Position numbers and translations under genes: made by a program. From CAZGLR01 sp964526635 (GTDB lineage Bacteria > Zixibacteria > MSB-5A5 > GN15 > JAAZOE01): a DNA stretch of 55,359 bases. The notes beneath the pieces were generated by a model. That model did no database searches, was not told the origin of the DNA, and saw only the letters and a program-made list of their open reading frames with translations. Of the stretch, positions 1-10,169 are shown piece by piece; the first letter of the stretch is position 1; every line of letters starts with the position of its first letter. Location: assembly GCA_964526635.1 (NCBI GenBank), contig CAZGLR010000007.1, positions 1-55,359 on the forward strand, in the 5' to 3' direction.

Positions 1-1518
<1,518 letters not shown>

Positions 1519-1553
1519 AATATCCGGTGCAATTACACGTGAGTTGTTGTCAC

Positions 1554-2567
1554 CTATTTATCATCGGGGATCAGCAAACGCAGGGCGTTCCAGGCAAAAT
1601 CAATATCACCGGCAGCGATGGCCGATGATACCGTTAGCAGAATGCACGCTTCAAACAACTCACCCGCGGTAGCCAGGGCCATTGCATACATCCTGCGATA
1701 GTCATTTACAGCCGCAAGATCGGCAAATTCTTCTCTGGAGAATTTCACCGGATCGAATTGTCTGCGCTGCTGTTCGGCATCGGCGGTCGCCGGCATGGTT
1801 GTTTTACCGGCAAGTTGCGCCAGTTGATTCCCCGTTAAGATATCTGAATTCAAAGCGACTACGGGTAGATTATCGAATCCCATACCGACCGGTTTGGAGG
1901 GTTTGGGAATAGCGAAGACAGCATCGCCGGACGCCCTGGCGTACAACGGCCCACCCATGCGGCCGACGAGGTCGATTCGATCCGACTGGATAATGCCATC
2001 TTCCATAATATGTTCAGCAATGTGAAAACGCACAACCTCGCAAAGGGCCAGATTGCCGGCTCCGGGATTATTGCTGAGGGAAATCATTTCTTTGAGACGG
2101 CATTCCATTTGAAATGGCGACTCGGCCACCCGATACGGCTTGACGATATCCGATGTCACCGGAGTCAATCCTGATTTGACGAATTCATCGACATGCTTCT
2201 CATAATCCGAAGACGCCAGTGAGATCTGATGGACCATGTCGTATGTCACCGCCTGGATGACACATTCTCTGGTCGCCACGAGATTGTTAAAACTATCTTT
2301 GACCGTGTTGTCACGAATGCGTCGCGATGCCGAAAAAATAACCAGCGGCGGATCGGCGCTAAAGGCGTTGAAGAATGAAAACGGCGATAAATTCGGGATG
2401 CCGTCTGCCGACATCGTCGATACCAGCGCAATCGGCCGCGGCCCGACGCCACCCAGCAGGTAACCGTGGACACGAGCAGTTTCGACTTCTTTGGGATCGA
2501 TATGGATCATCGGTCGATCCTGCCTCGCATGCCGCCCTGAGGTCCCTGATTTCGTTTCACTGACCAT
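1554..2567 (-). CDS. Flavin reductase-like (FMN-binding split-barrel) protein
   Basis: The N-terminal ~200 residues match the flavin-reductase-like split-barrel family (GPRPIALVSTMSADGIPNLS, then FFNAFSADPPLVIFS). The C-terminal ~100 residues are helical and not recognised. The start ATG overlaps the upstream stop (TAATG at 2565-2569), implying translational coupling. An internal ATG at 2510 (MIHIDPKEV) would begin closer to the conserved domain and is a real alternative. It sits between the fumarylacetoacetate hydrolase and acetoacetyl-CoA synthetase genes, so a role linked to aromatic-acid degradation is likely. No monooxygenase partner is visible and the true substrate is unknown. The fold assignment is firm and the pathway role is inferred from position. 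Confidence 0.8.
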   Translation of the reverse strand: MVSETKSGTSGRHARQDRPMIHIDPKEVETARVHGYLLGGVGPRPIALVSTMSADGIPNLSPFSFFNAFSADPPLVIFSASRRIRDNTVKDSFNNLVATRECVIQAVTYDMVHQISLASSDYEKHVDEFVKSGLTPVTSDIVKPYRVAESPFQMECRLKEMISLSNNPGAGNLALCEVVRFHIAEHIMEDGIIQSDRIDLVGRMGGPLYARASGDAVFAIPKPSKPVGMGFDNLPVVALNSDILTGNQLAQLAGKTTMPATADAEQQRRQFDPVKFSREEFADLAAVNDYRRMYAMALATAGELFEACILLTVSSAIAAGDIDFAWNALRLLIPDDK

Positions 2568-3592
2568 TAGATATTCTTCTTTCGTGCCAGAATCGAACGG
2601 GATTCGGATGATTTGACAATCGTATGAGTCAATATCCCAAGTCCTGCGATTTCCAGTTTGATTTCGTCGCCATCCTTAAGCCAGACCGGTTCATATGTTT
2701 CGCCGCGTTCTTTGGCTTCCAGAGTGCGGGTACCATTGAGTTCAAGATAACACCCGGTACCGACCGTCCCGGAACCGATAACATCACCGGGATAAATATT
2801 GACGCCATAACTGACACGCTCGATAATTTCGGCGAAGGTCCAGTTCATATCAGACATATTGCCATCGGAAATCTGGGTGCCATTGTGCCATGCCGCCATA
2901 TGGAGGTCGTACTTGTCACCATCGGGCGTGCTTTGTTTGTAGTGCTCGAGTTCATCGGTGGTCACCAGCCATGGCCCGATCGCAGTTGCGAAATCTTTCC
3001 CTTTGGCCGGGCCAAGGTTCAGTTTCATCTCTTCCATCTGGAGTTGCCGCGCAGAAAAATCATTCATGATAGTATACCCGGCTATATACTGGTCAGCGTC
3101 TTTTGCCGAGATATTACGGCCGTGTTTTCCGATGACAATGGCGGCTTCCAGCTCGAAATCGAGTTTTAGGAGGTGGTCATCCTCGACTACCAACTCGCCA
3201 CCACCGACAATGCTGTTGTGATTGGTAAAATAGAATATCGGAAACTGATCGAATTCCGGGATCATATCAACACCACGATTACGGCGCGCGGTGGCGACAT
3301 GCTGCCGGAAGGCGTAGGCATCGCGGCACGATGGCGGCCGCGGCACCGGCGCCAGCAAAACAAGATCATCCGGCGCGATGACATCGCCGGCTGAGCCGGC
3401 CTCAATCGCCTGCTGAATTTGCCGGGCCGTTTCGAGGTGCTTCTCACCGCCCTCAAGCAGCGCGATCATCGTTGGCGGAAGCTTACGTGACTGCTTTTCC
3501 GCTTCTTTATTGAGATCGTAAATGCGACCGTCGTGGAACAAACCAATCCGTTCCTGTTTATCCATTTTATTCAGGTATGTCACCAGTTTCAT
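2567..3592 (-). CDS. Fumarylacetoacetate hydrolase family protein
   Basis: The 341-residue protein has the FAH-type fold: an N-terminal segment with MKLVTYL, then the catalytic core with the acidic metal-binding stretch LDFELEAAIVIGKHG, the DFSARQLQ segment and a C-terminal GDVIGSGTVGTGC loop. By family and position it should hydrolyse fumarylacetoacetate to fumarate and acetoacetate, the last step of homogentisate degradation. A TTG start at 3601 is possible, but ATG 3592 fits the family N-terminus and has GGAG upstream. It follows homogentisate dioxygenase by 64 nt and its stop overlaps the next start. FAH-family members also include other C-C hydrolases and decarboxylases, so the substrate rests mainly on context. 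Confidence 0.87.
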   Translation of the reverse strand: MKLVTYLNKMDKQERIGLFHDGRIYDLNKEAEKQSRKLPPTMIALLEGGEKHLETARQIQQAIEAGSAGDVIAPDDLVLLAPVPRPPSCRDAYAFRQHVATARRNRGVDMIPEFDQFPIFYFTNHNSIVGGGELVVEDDHLLKLDFELEAAIVIGKHGRNISAKDADQYIAGYTIMNDFSARQLQMEEMKLNLGPAKGKDFATAIGPWLVTTDELEHYKQSTPDGDKYDLHMAAWHNGTQISDGNMSDMNWTFAEIIERVSYGVNIYPGDVIGSGTVGTGCYLELNGTRTLEAKERGETYEPVWLKDGDEIKLEIAGLGILTHTIVKSSESRSILARKKNI

Positions 3593-3656
3593 GAGTCTCA
3601 AGTCTCCATATTCAATATCTAAATGTCAGCAGAGTCCGGTTGCCGTTTCCGCTTAT

Positions 3657-4817
3657 CTATTCCAGCCAGGAGCGGATATAGTTTTCATCCATAGTATCTT
3701 TTACATTCAGCGTCGGCTTCAATGGTGCAAACGTATCGATCATGACGGCATATTCATCGGTACCTCTGGCGCCAATCGAGGCCTCGGTTTTGCCCGGCTG
3801 GGGGCCATGGGGCATCCCGCCCGGATGCAGTGTTATCGAACTGACTTTCACGCCCTTGCGTGACATGAAGTCGCCCTCGACGTAGTACAGTACTTCATCA
3901 CTGTCGATATTGGAATGGACATATGGCGCCGGGATAGCTTTTTCGTGGAAATCATATGGCCTCGGCACAAAATTGCAGAGTACGAAACCCTCGGTCTTGA
4001 AAGCCAGGTGGATGGGCGGCGGCAGATGGATCCGTCCGACTTTAGCATGGTAGTCTTTGATATTGAAGGCATACGGATACAGATAGCCATCCCATCCGAC
4101 CACATCAAAGGGATGATGATCCATGATATGCTCGAAACAGCGATCGCCGGCCTTGACGATAATACTGAAATCGCCTTTATCGCCTCTCGCCTCTTCGAAT
4201 ACCGGTAGAATAAAGTCGCGCTCCGAATATGGTGCATGTTCTTCGAACTGGCCATATTCATTCCGGAAATGGCGCGGGATTTCAAAGGCCGTACTCGATT
4301 CAACAATCAGCAAGTAATTGTTGTCGAAATTGTCGAACTCCATGCGGTAGGTCACGGATCGCGGAATTAGAATCTGGTCACCCGGTGCAAATGGTATCAC
4401 GCCGAATTCGCTGTACAGGTTTCCGCTGCCATAATGCACGAAAATATATTCCGAGGCATGGGCATTGCGATAGAAACGGTCTGAGTTCTCGGTGACTTGA
4501 GCGGTACCGATCGTGCAGTTGTTATTGTACAGAAAGACATTCCGCGAGGTGATGTAATCGCCCGATGACTCCTTGTGATCGGTATGAAAATGGTAGGGCA
4601 CCAACGGCGCGTTGGTCCAGACCGGAATCTCATTGAATTTGATCGCCTCGATGTTTTTCAATGCTGTCGGCATATGAATATGATATTTAGTCGAGTATAT
4701 TCCGGAAAAACCCTTGCTGGAGAATAACTCCTCGCGATACAACGATTTGCCATCGGGTTTATAAAACGTCGTGTGCTTCACTTTCGGGACGTCGCCGAGT
4801 TTATGGTAAAATGGCAT
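3657..4817 (-). CDS. hmgA: Homogentisate 1,2-dioxygenase
   Basis: The 386-residue cupin protein starts MPFYHKLGDVPKVKHTTF and carries the HPGGMPHGPQPG segment close to the C-terminus, typical of homogentisate dioxygenases, with preceding YYVEGDF and HMPTALKN stretches. It would open the ring of homogentisate with O2 and a non-haem iron, giving maleylacetoacetate. It is somewhat shorter than the ~430-residue proteobacterial and animal enzymes and resembles the shorter form seen in other bacterial phyla. It is 63 nt downstream of the HPPD gene and upstream of the FAH gene, in pathway order. It is oxygen-dependent, so the host must meet oxygen at least part of the time. Confidence 0.92.
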   Translation of the reverse strand: MPFYHKLGDVPKVKHTTFYKPDGKSLYREELFSSKGFSGIYSTKYHIHMPTALKNIEAIKFNEIPVWTNAPLVPYHFHTDHKESSGDYITSRNVFLYNNNCTIGTAQVTENSDRFYRNAHASEYIFVHYGSGNLYSEFGVIPFAPGDQILIPRSVTYRMEFDNFDNNYLLIVESSTAFEIPRHFRNEYGQFEEHAPYSERDFILPVFEEARGDKGDFSIIVKAGDRCFEHIMDHHPFDVVGWDGYLYPYAFNIKDYHAKVGRIHLPPPIHLAFKTEGFVLCNFVPRPYDFHEKAIPAPYVHSNIDSDEVLYYVEGDFMSRKGVKVSSITLHPGGMPHGPQPGKTEASIGARGTDEYAVMIDTFAPLKPTLNVKDTMDENYIRSWLE

Positions 4818-4880
4818 AGGTGTTTCCCTTTTCCGTTTACGTTCGTCTTCCTCTTCGTGGCCGGTTATAAAGATGCTGTC

Positions 4881-6023
4881 TTAACACGGCGGCATAACAC
4901 CGGAATAATCACGATCCAGATTACCACGAAGCTGCTGATCGAGTTCGATCGATTCAAACAACGCCTGAAAATTACCTTTACCAAAGCCCTGAGAGTTGCC
5001 GTGACGCTGAATCAGCTCAAAGAAGAAGGTCGGGCGGTCGCCAATCGGCTTGGTAAACAGCTGCAGCAGGTACCCCTCGCTTTCCTTATCGCACAAGATA
5101 CGCTGTTTTTGGAGGTCGTCGATATCTTCTTTAAGGTTAAGATCACCGCGCTTGCGGAGGGCATCATAGTACGTATCCGGAACTTCCAGGAATACAATAC
5201 CGTTTTTGCGCATCGCCGCGACCGTCTTGATGATATTGTCAGTCTTGATAGCGATATGCTGCACCCCGGAGCCATTGTACTGATCGATATATTCCTCAAT
5301 CTGCGATTTTTTGAGGCCCTCGAACGGTTCATTGATCGGGTTGCGGATTTTGCTGTCTTTGGTGCGAACGACTTTTGACAGCAGCGCGGAATACTTGGTG
5401 CCGATATCGCCGGCCTTGAAATCGACGAATGTCTCGAAATTCATTGTTTTGTTGAAATATTCCGCCCAGAGATTCATTTCATTTTCTCGAACATTGCCGA
5501 CAATGTGGTCAATTCCGACAATGCCGGTATCTTCATGCTCCAGTTCGATCTTCTGCAATGGCTCGCAGAAGTCCGGCATGAAGATGTGCTTATAGTTGTC
5601 ACGATTGATATAGACCAGTTCGGTATCATCATAAAGTCGAATCGCAGCTTCCGTGATATAGCCATGGTGATTTTCAATTTTGTTCGGTTTACGGACCATA
5701 ACCGCGCCATTTTGAGTGGCATGCTTGAAGGCGGTATCGACATCATCGACTTCCACGGCCCAGCGCTTGACACCGTCGCCATGAAGCGAAACAAAGTCAC
5801 GGACACCATAATCACTCGGCTGCACGGCCGAGGTGATGACGAATTTCAGATCATTTTTGGTAAGCAGGTAGGAGACGCGTTCGCGGACGCCGGTTTCGGG
5901 GCCGCGATACCCGGTGATATCCATGCCGAGGCCTTTGGCGTACCAGTAGGCGACCATTTTGGCGGACCCGACATAGAATTCCACATAATCATAACCGCGA
6001 ATACCCATAACATCATTAGACAT
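4881..6023 (-). CDS. hppD: 4-hydroxyphenylpyruvate dioxygenase
   Basis: The 380-residue protein has two glyoxalase/VOC-type halves. The iron ligands expected for HPPD are visible as H173 (GIDHIVGNV), H256 (GVQHIAIKTDN) and E336 (FFELIQRHG). The start is set to ATG 6023 because AACGAGGTGATATAC immediately precedes it. The upstream GTG at 6032 lies inside that Shine-Dalgarno region. The enzyme converts 4-hydroxyphenylpyruvate to homogentisate. It is the first gene of the five-gene tyrosine-degradation operon. No tyrosine aminotransferase is seen next to it. Confidence 0.94.
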   Translation of the reverse strand: MSNDVMGIRGYDYVEFYVGSAKMVAYWYAKGLGMDITGYRGPETGVRERVSYLLTKNDLKFVITSAVQPSDYGVRDFVSLHGDGVKRWAVEVDDVDTAFKHATQNGAVMVRKPNKIENHHGYITEAAIRLYDDTELVYINRDNYKHIFMPDFCEPLQKIELEHEDTGIVGIDHIVGNVRENEMNLWAEYFNKTMNFETFVDFKAGDIGTKYSALLSKVVRTKDSKIRNPINEPFEGLKKSQIEEYIDQYNGSGVQHIAIKTDNIIKTVAAMRKNGIVFLEVPDTYYDALRKRGDLNLKEDIDDLQKQRILCDKESEGYLLQLFTKPIGDRPTFFFELIQRHGNSQGFGKGNFQALFESIELDQQLRGNLDRDYSGVMPPC

Positions 6024-6421
6024 GTATATCACCTCGTTGAGTTGTCATGATTTACTTACTGATTGTAACAGCGCCATGGGCGCATTGTTTCCAGGCAGTG
6101 TCTAAAATATGGACATGATTGGTCCAAGTCAACTGATTTTAGCTATTCTGGTCTGCGATGGCGGGAATGGAGCCCTATACTTCATCTTATATAAAGTTCT
6201 TATCGGACTGCTCACAAATCACGTACCACTTGGCGCGCTGGGAAAAACAGTGCCGGAGAAAGTCAATTTTTACCGCTGCAAGAACCCAGGAGATTTCATA
6301 CCACCGGCACAGGGATAGCCATATATCCGGCGGTTTTGTAATTCAATGGAATCATTTCCCTCACCAATACCGCCATGCAGCGGAGGCATTACACACCTAT
6401 ACTCACACTCTGGAGGCGTCG
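6024..6421. other. Divergent intergenic region
   Basis: No convincing gene is seen in this 398-nt gap between the leftward tyrosine operon and the rightward cupredoxin gene, so it should hold both promoters. The frame of the cupredoxin gene stays open upstream to 6158, but that extension has no signal peptide or family match. A 7-bp inverted repeat GTGCCGG/CCGGCAC (6251 and 6302) spans about 45 nt and is not convincing as a terminator. Confidence 0.5.
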
Positions 6422-6424
6422 ATG
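6371..6424 (+). repeat. Leader segment duplicated at 7889-7944
   Basis: The sequence before both cupredoxin-dockerin genes is related: CGCCATGCAGCGGA here against CGCCAGGCAGCGGA at 7889, followed in both by ACCTATACT and a TCTGGAGG ribosome-binding site 5 nt before ATG. The duplication that made the gene pair therefore included the leader. The shared block may contain a transcript start or a common regulatory site. The second copy alone can fold CTATAC (7908-7913) against GTATAG (7923-7928) just before the Shine-Dalgarno. Confidence 0.6.
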
Positions 6425-7648
6425 TCCCGTCGCAATATCAGCATTATGTGCCTGGCTGTCTTTTCGATGATGGTTCTTTGTGTACCTTCGGGAAGAGCGA
6501 CTATCCATGAAATCGTGGTGGGCGATTATTTCTTTACACCATCTAACACCGAGGTCCAACCGGGCGATACCGTACGCTGGATTCGAATATCCGGTACGCA
6601 TACAACCACATCGGAGCCATCATCACCCAAGAGCTGGGATTCGGGGCTCTTCGGCAGCAGCTTTGACCTTGTCTTTACTGAATCTGATGGCCCCGGGCCG
6701 TTTCCTTATTATTGCAAGATACATCCGACTCTAATGAAAGATACGATCTTCATGGACCGGCCGCCGGATACGGTGACGGCCTTCGGCTTTCAAAGTATTT
6801 CGCTGGGTGATGCGGTTCTTGAACTCGACGGTGAGCGTCTTGTTATATGGAATATTGAGCTGTCCGGAGACGATGGTGTCAGCTTCGATCTGAGCGATAC
6901 TACCGCTGTCCGGTGGGGATGTCACTGGGAAAATATCCAACTCTGTTCGCCGACCGGCGCGAGTATTAAAGTGACGGCGTTTGGCGAGGATGGTACCGGC
7001 GATTCAGAAATCGGCGCCGGCTTAATGATTCAAAATGTGGCAAGTGACTGGGAAGTTTCGGCCGATTTTTCGGCTATCGGCGCTAATACACAGACAGTAC
7101 TGGTCTTGAATGGTGCAACTGTCGTGGCGAGCGCCAGCGATCATGCCGGTATCGCCGCGATCGCGTCCGGACCACCGAACAACTGGCATTGGGCTGTTGA
7201 AGATGGCTCTGAAAACAGGTACGGATGCGCCGGGACCTGGGACGTACCGGTTGAGATTATTATTCCCGGTACTTCCATCGGCCCGGTGATGGGCAATGCG
7301 GTGGAAATCATTCCGGAGGATAACCGGATTTCCCATGCCGATATTGAACGCATAGAAATGCGTCTGACCAGTCTCGATACACTTATAATCGACTATATGC
7401 GTACCAGTGATGTTCCGGATTGCTGTGATTTGCCCGGCGATGCCTCAAACAGCAGCGGAGTAAATATCGGTGATGTTGTGTATCTCGTTAATTTATTCTT
7501 CGTCGACGGCCCCGAACCGGTATGTGCCCAGGAGGGTGATGTCAATGGCGACAGCAATGTAAATGTCGGCGATATTGTGTATCTCATCAATTATATCTTC
7601 AAACAGGGCACGCCACCGGTGTGCAGATCGCCTCTGGCCGGGATGTAA
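6422..7648 (+). CDS. Secreted cupredoxin-dockerin protein, copy 1
   Basis: The 408-residue product begins with a signal peptide (MSRRNISIMCLAVF, cleavage near GRATIHE). A plastocyanin-like domain follows at about 24-112, with the copper-site pattern His (GTHTTTSE), Cys-x-x-His (YYCKIHP) and Met (LMKD). Residues ~115-335 form an unrecognised, probably beta-rich domain. The C-terminus has two dockerin-like calcium-binding repeats (VNIGDVVYLVNLFF and VNVGDIVYLINYIF), each followed by a Pro-x-Pro-x-Cys or Pro-Pro-x-Cys element. The start at 6422 is supported by GGAGG at 6412-6416. A dockerin usually docks onto a cohesin or ends a secreted protein, and its partner is unknown here. It is probably an extracellular copper or electron-transfer protein. 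Confidence 0.85.
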   Translation: MSRRNISIMCLAVFSMMVLCVPSGRATIHEIVVGDYFFTPSNTEVQPGDTVRWIRISGTHTTTSEPSSPKSWDSGLFGSSFDLVFTESDGPGPFPYYCKIHPTLMKDTIFMDRPPDTVTAFGFQSISLGDAVLELDGERLVIWNIELSGDDGVSFDLSDTTAVRWGCHWENIQLCSPTGASIKVTAFGEDGTGDSEIGAGLMIQNVASDWEVSADFSAIGANTQTVLVLNGATVVASASDHAGIAAIASGPPNNWHWAVEDGSENRYGCAGTWDVPVEIIIPGTSIGPVMGNAVEIIPEDNRISHADIERIEMRLTSLDTLIIDYMRTSDVPDCCDLPGDASNSSGVNIGDVVYLVNLFFVDGPEPVCAQEGDVNGDSNVNVGDIVYLINYIFKQGTPPVCRSPLAGM

Positions 7649-7941
7649 ATGGCCAATTCCTCATCGGATCTCTGCGACATTTTTTACGCACGCACGCGGC
7701 CTGCCGGATTTATGACTTGACAATATGGGCCAAATAAGTATATATTTAACCTGCATCTGAGAATTACACCATTGACCAGTCAAATCGTACCGCTGCACAT
7801 AAATCAGAAATTTCGGGACATCGGAACCGGTGATAACAAGGGCTTCCGATGTCACGCGTGTTTGAGTTGTTTTCACAATCGCCAAAGCCGCCAGGCAGCG
7901 GAAAAACCTATACTACCATCAGGTATAGTCTGGAGGAATTC

Positions 7942-9156
7942 ATGGGAAGATATGCAATGACAGCGTCTCTGGCGCTTCTTTTGATGCTGGTGTTTTTCCT
8001 GGCAGGTTTGGGCAGGGCGACTGTTCACGAAATCGAAGTGGGTAATTTTTTCTTCTCGCCGACGAATACCGTTGTGCAGCCGGGTGACACTGTACGCTGG
8101 ACTCTGGTTTCCGGCACACATACGACCACCTCGGAGCCATCGTCACCGAAAAACTGGGATTCCGGCATTCTCAGCGGCAGTTTCGATCTGGTTTTCGAGG
8201 CTTCTGACGGTCCCGGACCGTTTCCCTATCTCTGTTCGATTCATCCGACAACCATGAAGGACACGATTTTCATGGATTTGCCGGGACCGGATACAGTCGA
8301 TGCATTCGGGTTTCAGTGTGTATCACTGGGTCAGGCAGCGCTTGATCTCGATGCCGGAAATCTGGTTGTAAGCAATATCGGTTCATCGGGTGACGACGGT
8401 GTCAGTATTGATCTCAGCGGCGTTACCGCCCTGAGTTGGGATAGTCATTGGCTGGATATTCCATCCGGGCTGCCGACGGGAGCCGGCATCGAGGTGACAG
8501 CCATCGGTGACGATGGCATCGGGAATTCGGAAATCGGGACCGGACTGGCAGAACGAAATATTTCGGGCGACTGGGAAATATCGGCTGACTTTTCAGCCGC
8601 GGGCGCGACTACGCAGACAATCCTCGTCCTGAATGGCGGGACTATTGTTGCCAGTGAGTCGGGTCATACAGGGATCGCCGCGATAGCCGCCGGGCCCCCC
8701 AATGACTGGCACTGGGAAGTTGAAGCCGGAACAAAAATCATGCACGGCTGCACCGCTACCTGGGATATCCCGGTCGAAATCACAATTCCGGGCATCACAA
8801 CGGGTCCGGTGATGGGTGATGAGGTGGAGATGATCCCGGAAGACAACACCACCTCGCATGTTGATATTGAAATTGTTGAAATGCGTCTGACCAGTGTTGA
8901 TCCGATAACAATCGACAATCTTCAGACCAGTGATGTGCTGGATTGCTGCGATACCCCCGGCGATGCCACCAATGACGGCAGTGTCAATGTCGGCGATGCC
9001 GTCCTTGTGATCAACTTTGTCTTCAAAGGCGGACCCGCTCCGGCATGTCAGCAGGAGGGTGATGCCAATGGCGATAATGACCTGAATGTCGGCGATGGTG
9101 TTTATATTATCAATTTCGTCTTCAAGGGCGGACCATCACCGATATGCGGGCCATAA
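7942..9156 (+). CDS. Secreted cupredoxin-dockerin protein, copy 2
   Basis: This 404-residue paralogue of the upstream gene has the same architecture: signal peptide (ending near GLGRATVHE), cupredoxin domain with His (GTHTTTSE), Cys (YLCSIHP) and Met (TMKD), the same unknown middle domain and two dockerin-like repeats (VNVGDAVLVINFVFKGG and LNVGDGVYIINFVFKGG). The two proteins align almost without gaps and are clearly similar over their whole length, so the pair arose by tandem duplication. The start is ATG 7942 with GGAGG at 7932-7936. The copper ligands are kept in both copies, which argues that both are functional. A strong terminator follows at 9201. Confidence 0.86.
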   Translation: MGRYAMTASLALLLMLVFFLAGLGRATVHEIEVGNFFFSPTNTVVQPGDTVRWTLVSGTHTTTSEPSSPKNWDSGILSGSFDLVFEASDGPGPFPYLCSIHPTTMKDTIFMDLPGPDTVDAFGFQCVSLGQAALDLDAGNLVVSNIGSSGDDGVSIDLSGVTALSWDSHWLDIPSGLPTGAGIEVTAIGDDGIGNSEIGTGLAERNISGDWEISADFSAAGATTQTILVLNGGTIVASESGHTGIAAIAAGPPNDWHWEVEAGTKIMHGCTATWDIPVEITIPGITTGPVMGDEVEMIPEDNTTSHVDIEIVEMRLTSVDPITIDNLQTSDVLDCCDTPGDATNDGSVNVGDAVLVINFVFKGGPAPACQQEGDANGDNDLNVGDGVYIINFVFKGGPSPICGP

Positions 9157-9200
9157 GGTGAGCGTGAATTACACTCTATTCTCTCTTACCACCACTACAA

Positions 9201-9237
9201 CGCACACCCCGCAATATTCGGGGTGTGCGTTTTTTTT
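9201..9237 (+). terminator. Rho-independent terminator of the cupredoxin pair
   Basis: A perfect 11-bp stem CGCACACCCCG / CGGGGTGTGCG (9201-9211 with 9219-9229) with a 7-nt loop is followed by eight T residues (9230-9237). It lies 44 nt after the stop of the second cupredoxin gene. The T-run overlaps the stop codon of the convergent kinase-like gene. Confidence 0.95.
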
Positions 9238-9949
9238 ACCATTCCAGATTTTCCAGGGCAAGGCGGAGCCGGCCGGCATTTCTGAACTTCTTTTTGATCA
9301 GGGTATGTCTACGGCCGCAGACAATTTGCCGTATTTCATGGCCGGCTGAGCGGTAACCATTTTTGCCACCGATAACTTCATAAAGCAGCGATATGAGATC
9401 GTAGACATCGTATTGTATCTTATCGCGCGTCGCCCGCCCCAGATCGAAGAAATCGAGCAGATGGACTTCGAAACCCAGACCAACCCGTTTGACGAAAATG
9501 TTGTCGGCGTGTATGTCACCGTGGTACTCGCCTTTGAAATGGATCGGTTCTATACCCTGGACCAGGGCATAAAGCAGGTGCAGGGCGGCAAATGGCGTCA
9601 GTTTTCGATTCGGCTGGCGATTGAGGAAGGTCGATAACATCTCGCCATCGGCCAGATCCGACACCAGCAGCTCGACTTGTTCCTTGCCGACACGGGCGAT
9701 ATCCCGATGATGATACTGCGTGATAATCGAGCACTGCCGAAGACGATACATTTTATGCGTGTATTGTTTAAGCTGGCGATCGGAAAGGCGGTGCCCTTCG
9801 TAAAATATTTTGGCCGGCCGCATGATACCGGTACGGCGTTCTTCAACCTTGTAGACTTCGCCCTCCCATCCGGCGCCGAGGAAATCGATAATAAAATAAT
9901 TGCGTCCCAGTGTCATCCCGGGCTTGAGCTTATAATGCTGAATCGGCAC
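9236..9949 (-). CDS. Protein kinase-like protein
   Basis: The 237-residue single-domain protein has kinase landmarks in order: a glycine-rich loop (LGAGWEGEVYKVEE, ~24-37), a candidate ATP-anchoring Lys in RPAKIFY, the catalytic loop HGDIHADN with Asp and Asn, and LLDFFDLG where DFG is expected. The Asp of the magnesium motif is kept and only Gly is replaced by Phe. There is no transmembrane segment or extra sensor domain. Catalytic activity is possible and the substrate is unknown. It is convergent with the cupredoxin genes and about 220 nt from the TonB gene, so it seems to be a single-gene unit. The 9950-10169 gap contains only a hairpin without a T-run. Confidence 0.75.
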   Translation of the reverse strand: MPIQHYKLKPGMTLGRNYFIIDFLGAGWEGEVYKVEERRTGIMRPAKIFYEGHRLSDRQLKQYTHKMYRLRQCSIITQYHHRDIARVGKEQVELLVSDLADGEMLSTFLNRQPNRKLTPFAALHLLYALVQGIEPIHFKGEYHGDIHADNIFVKRVGLGFEVHLLDFFDLGRATRDKIQYDVYDLISLLYEVIGGKNGYRSAGHEIRQIVCGRRHTLIKKKFRNAGRLRLALENLEW

Positions 9950-10169
9950 GGTACCTTAATCCTCTTCAATTCTGTTGGTTGGGTAATATACAACTTTCAG
10001 GCAGCGGGAAAGCCAGATTTTCTTGTCGGCCTGTCGGTTTGGCGGGATAATTTGTGGTACATACGTTTCAGCTGTTACCAAATGCATGGAGATTATTATT
10101 AGACTTCCCGGGTATTTTACAGGAGGGGAGAATACTATCATATCCTCCCCACCAAGCGGACGAACTACA

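Noticed and set aside
10121..10150. GGGGAG/CTCCCC hairpin near the end of the TonB gene as a terminator
   Set aside because: The loop is long (14 nt) and there is no T-run on either strand.
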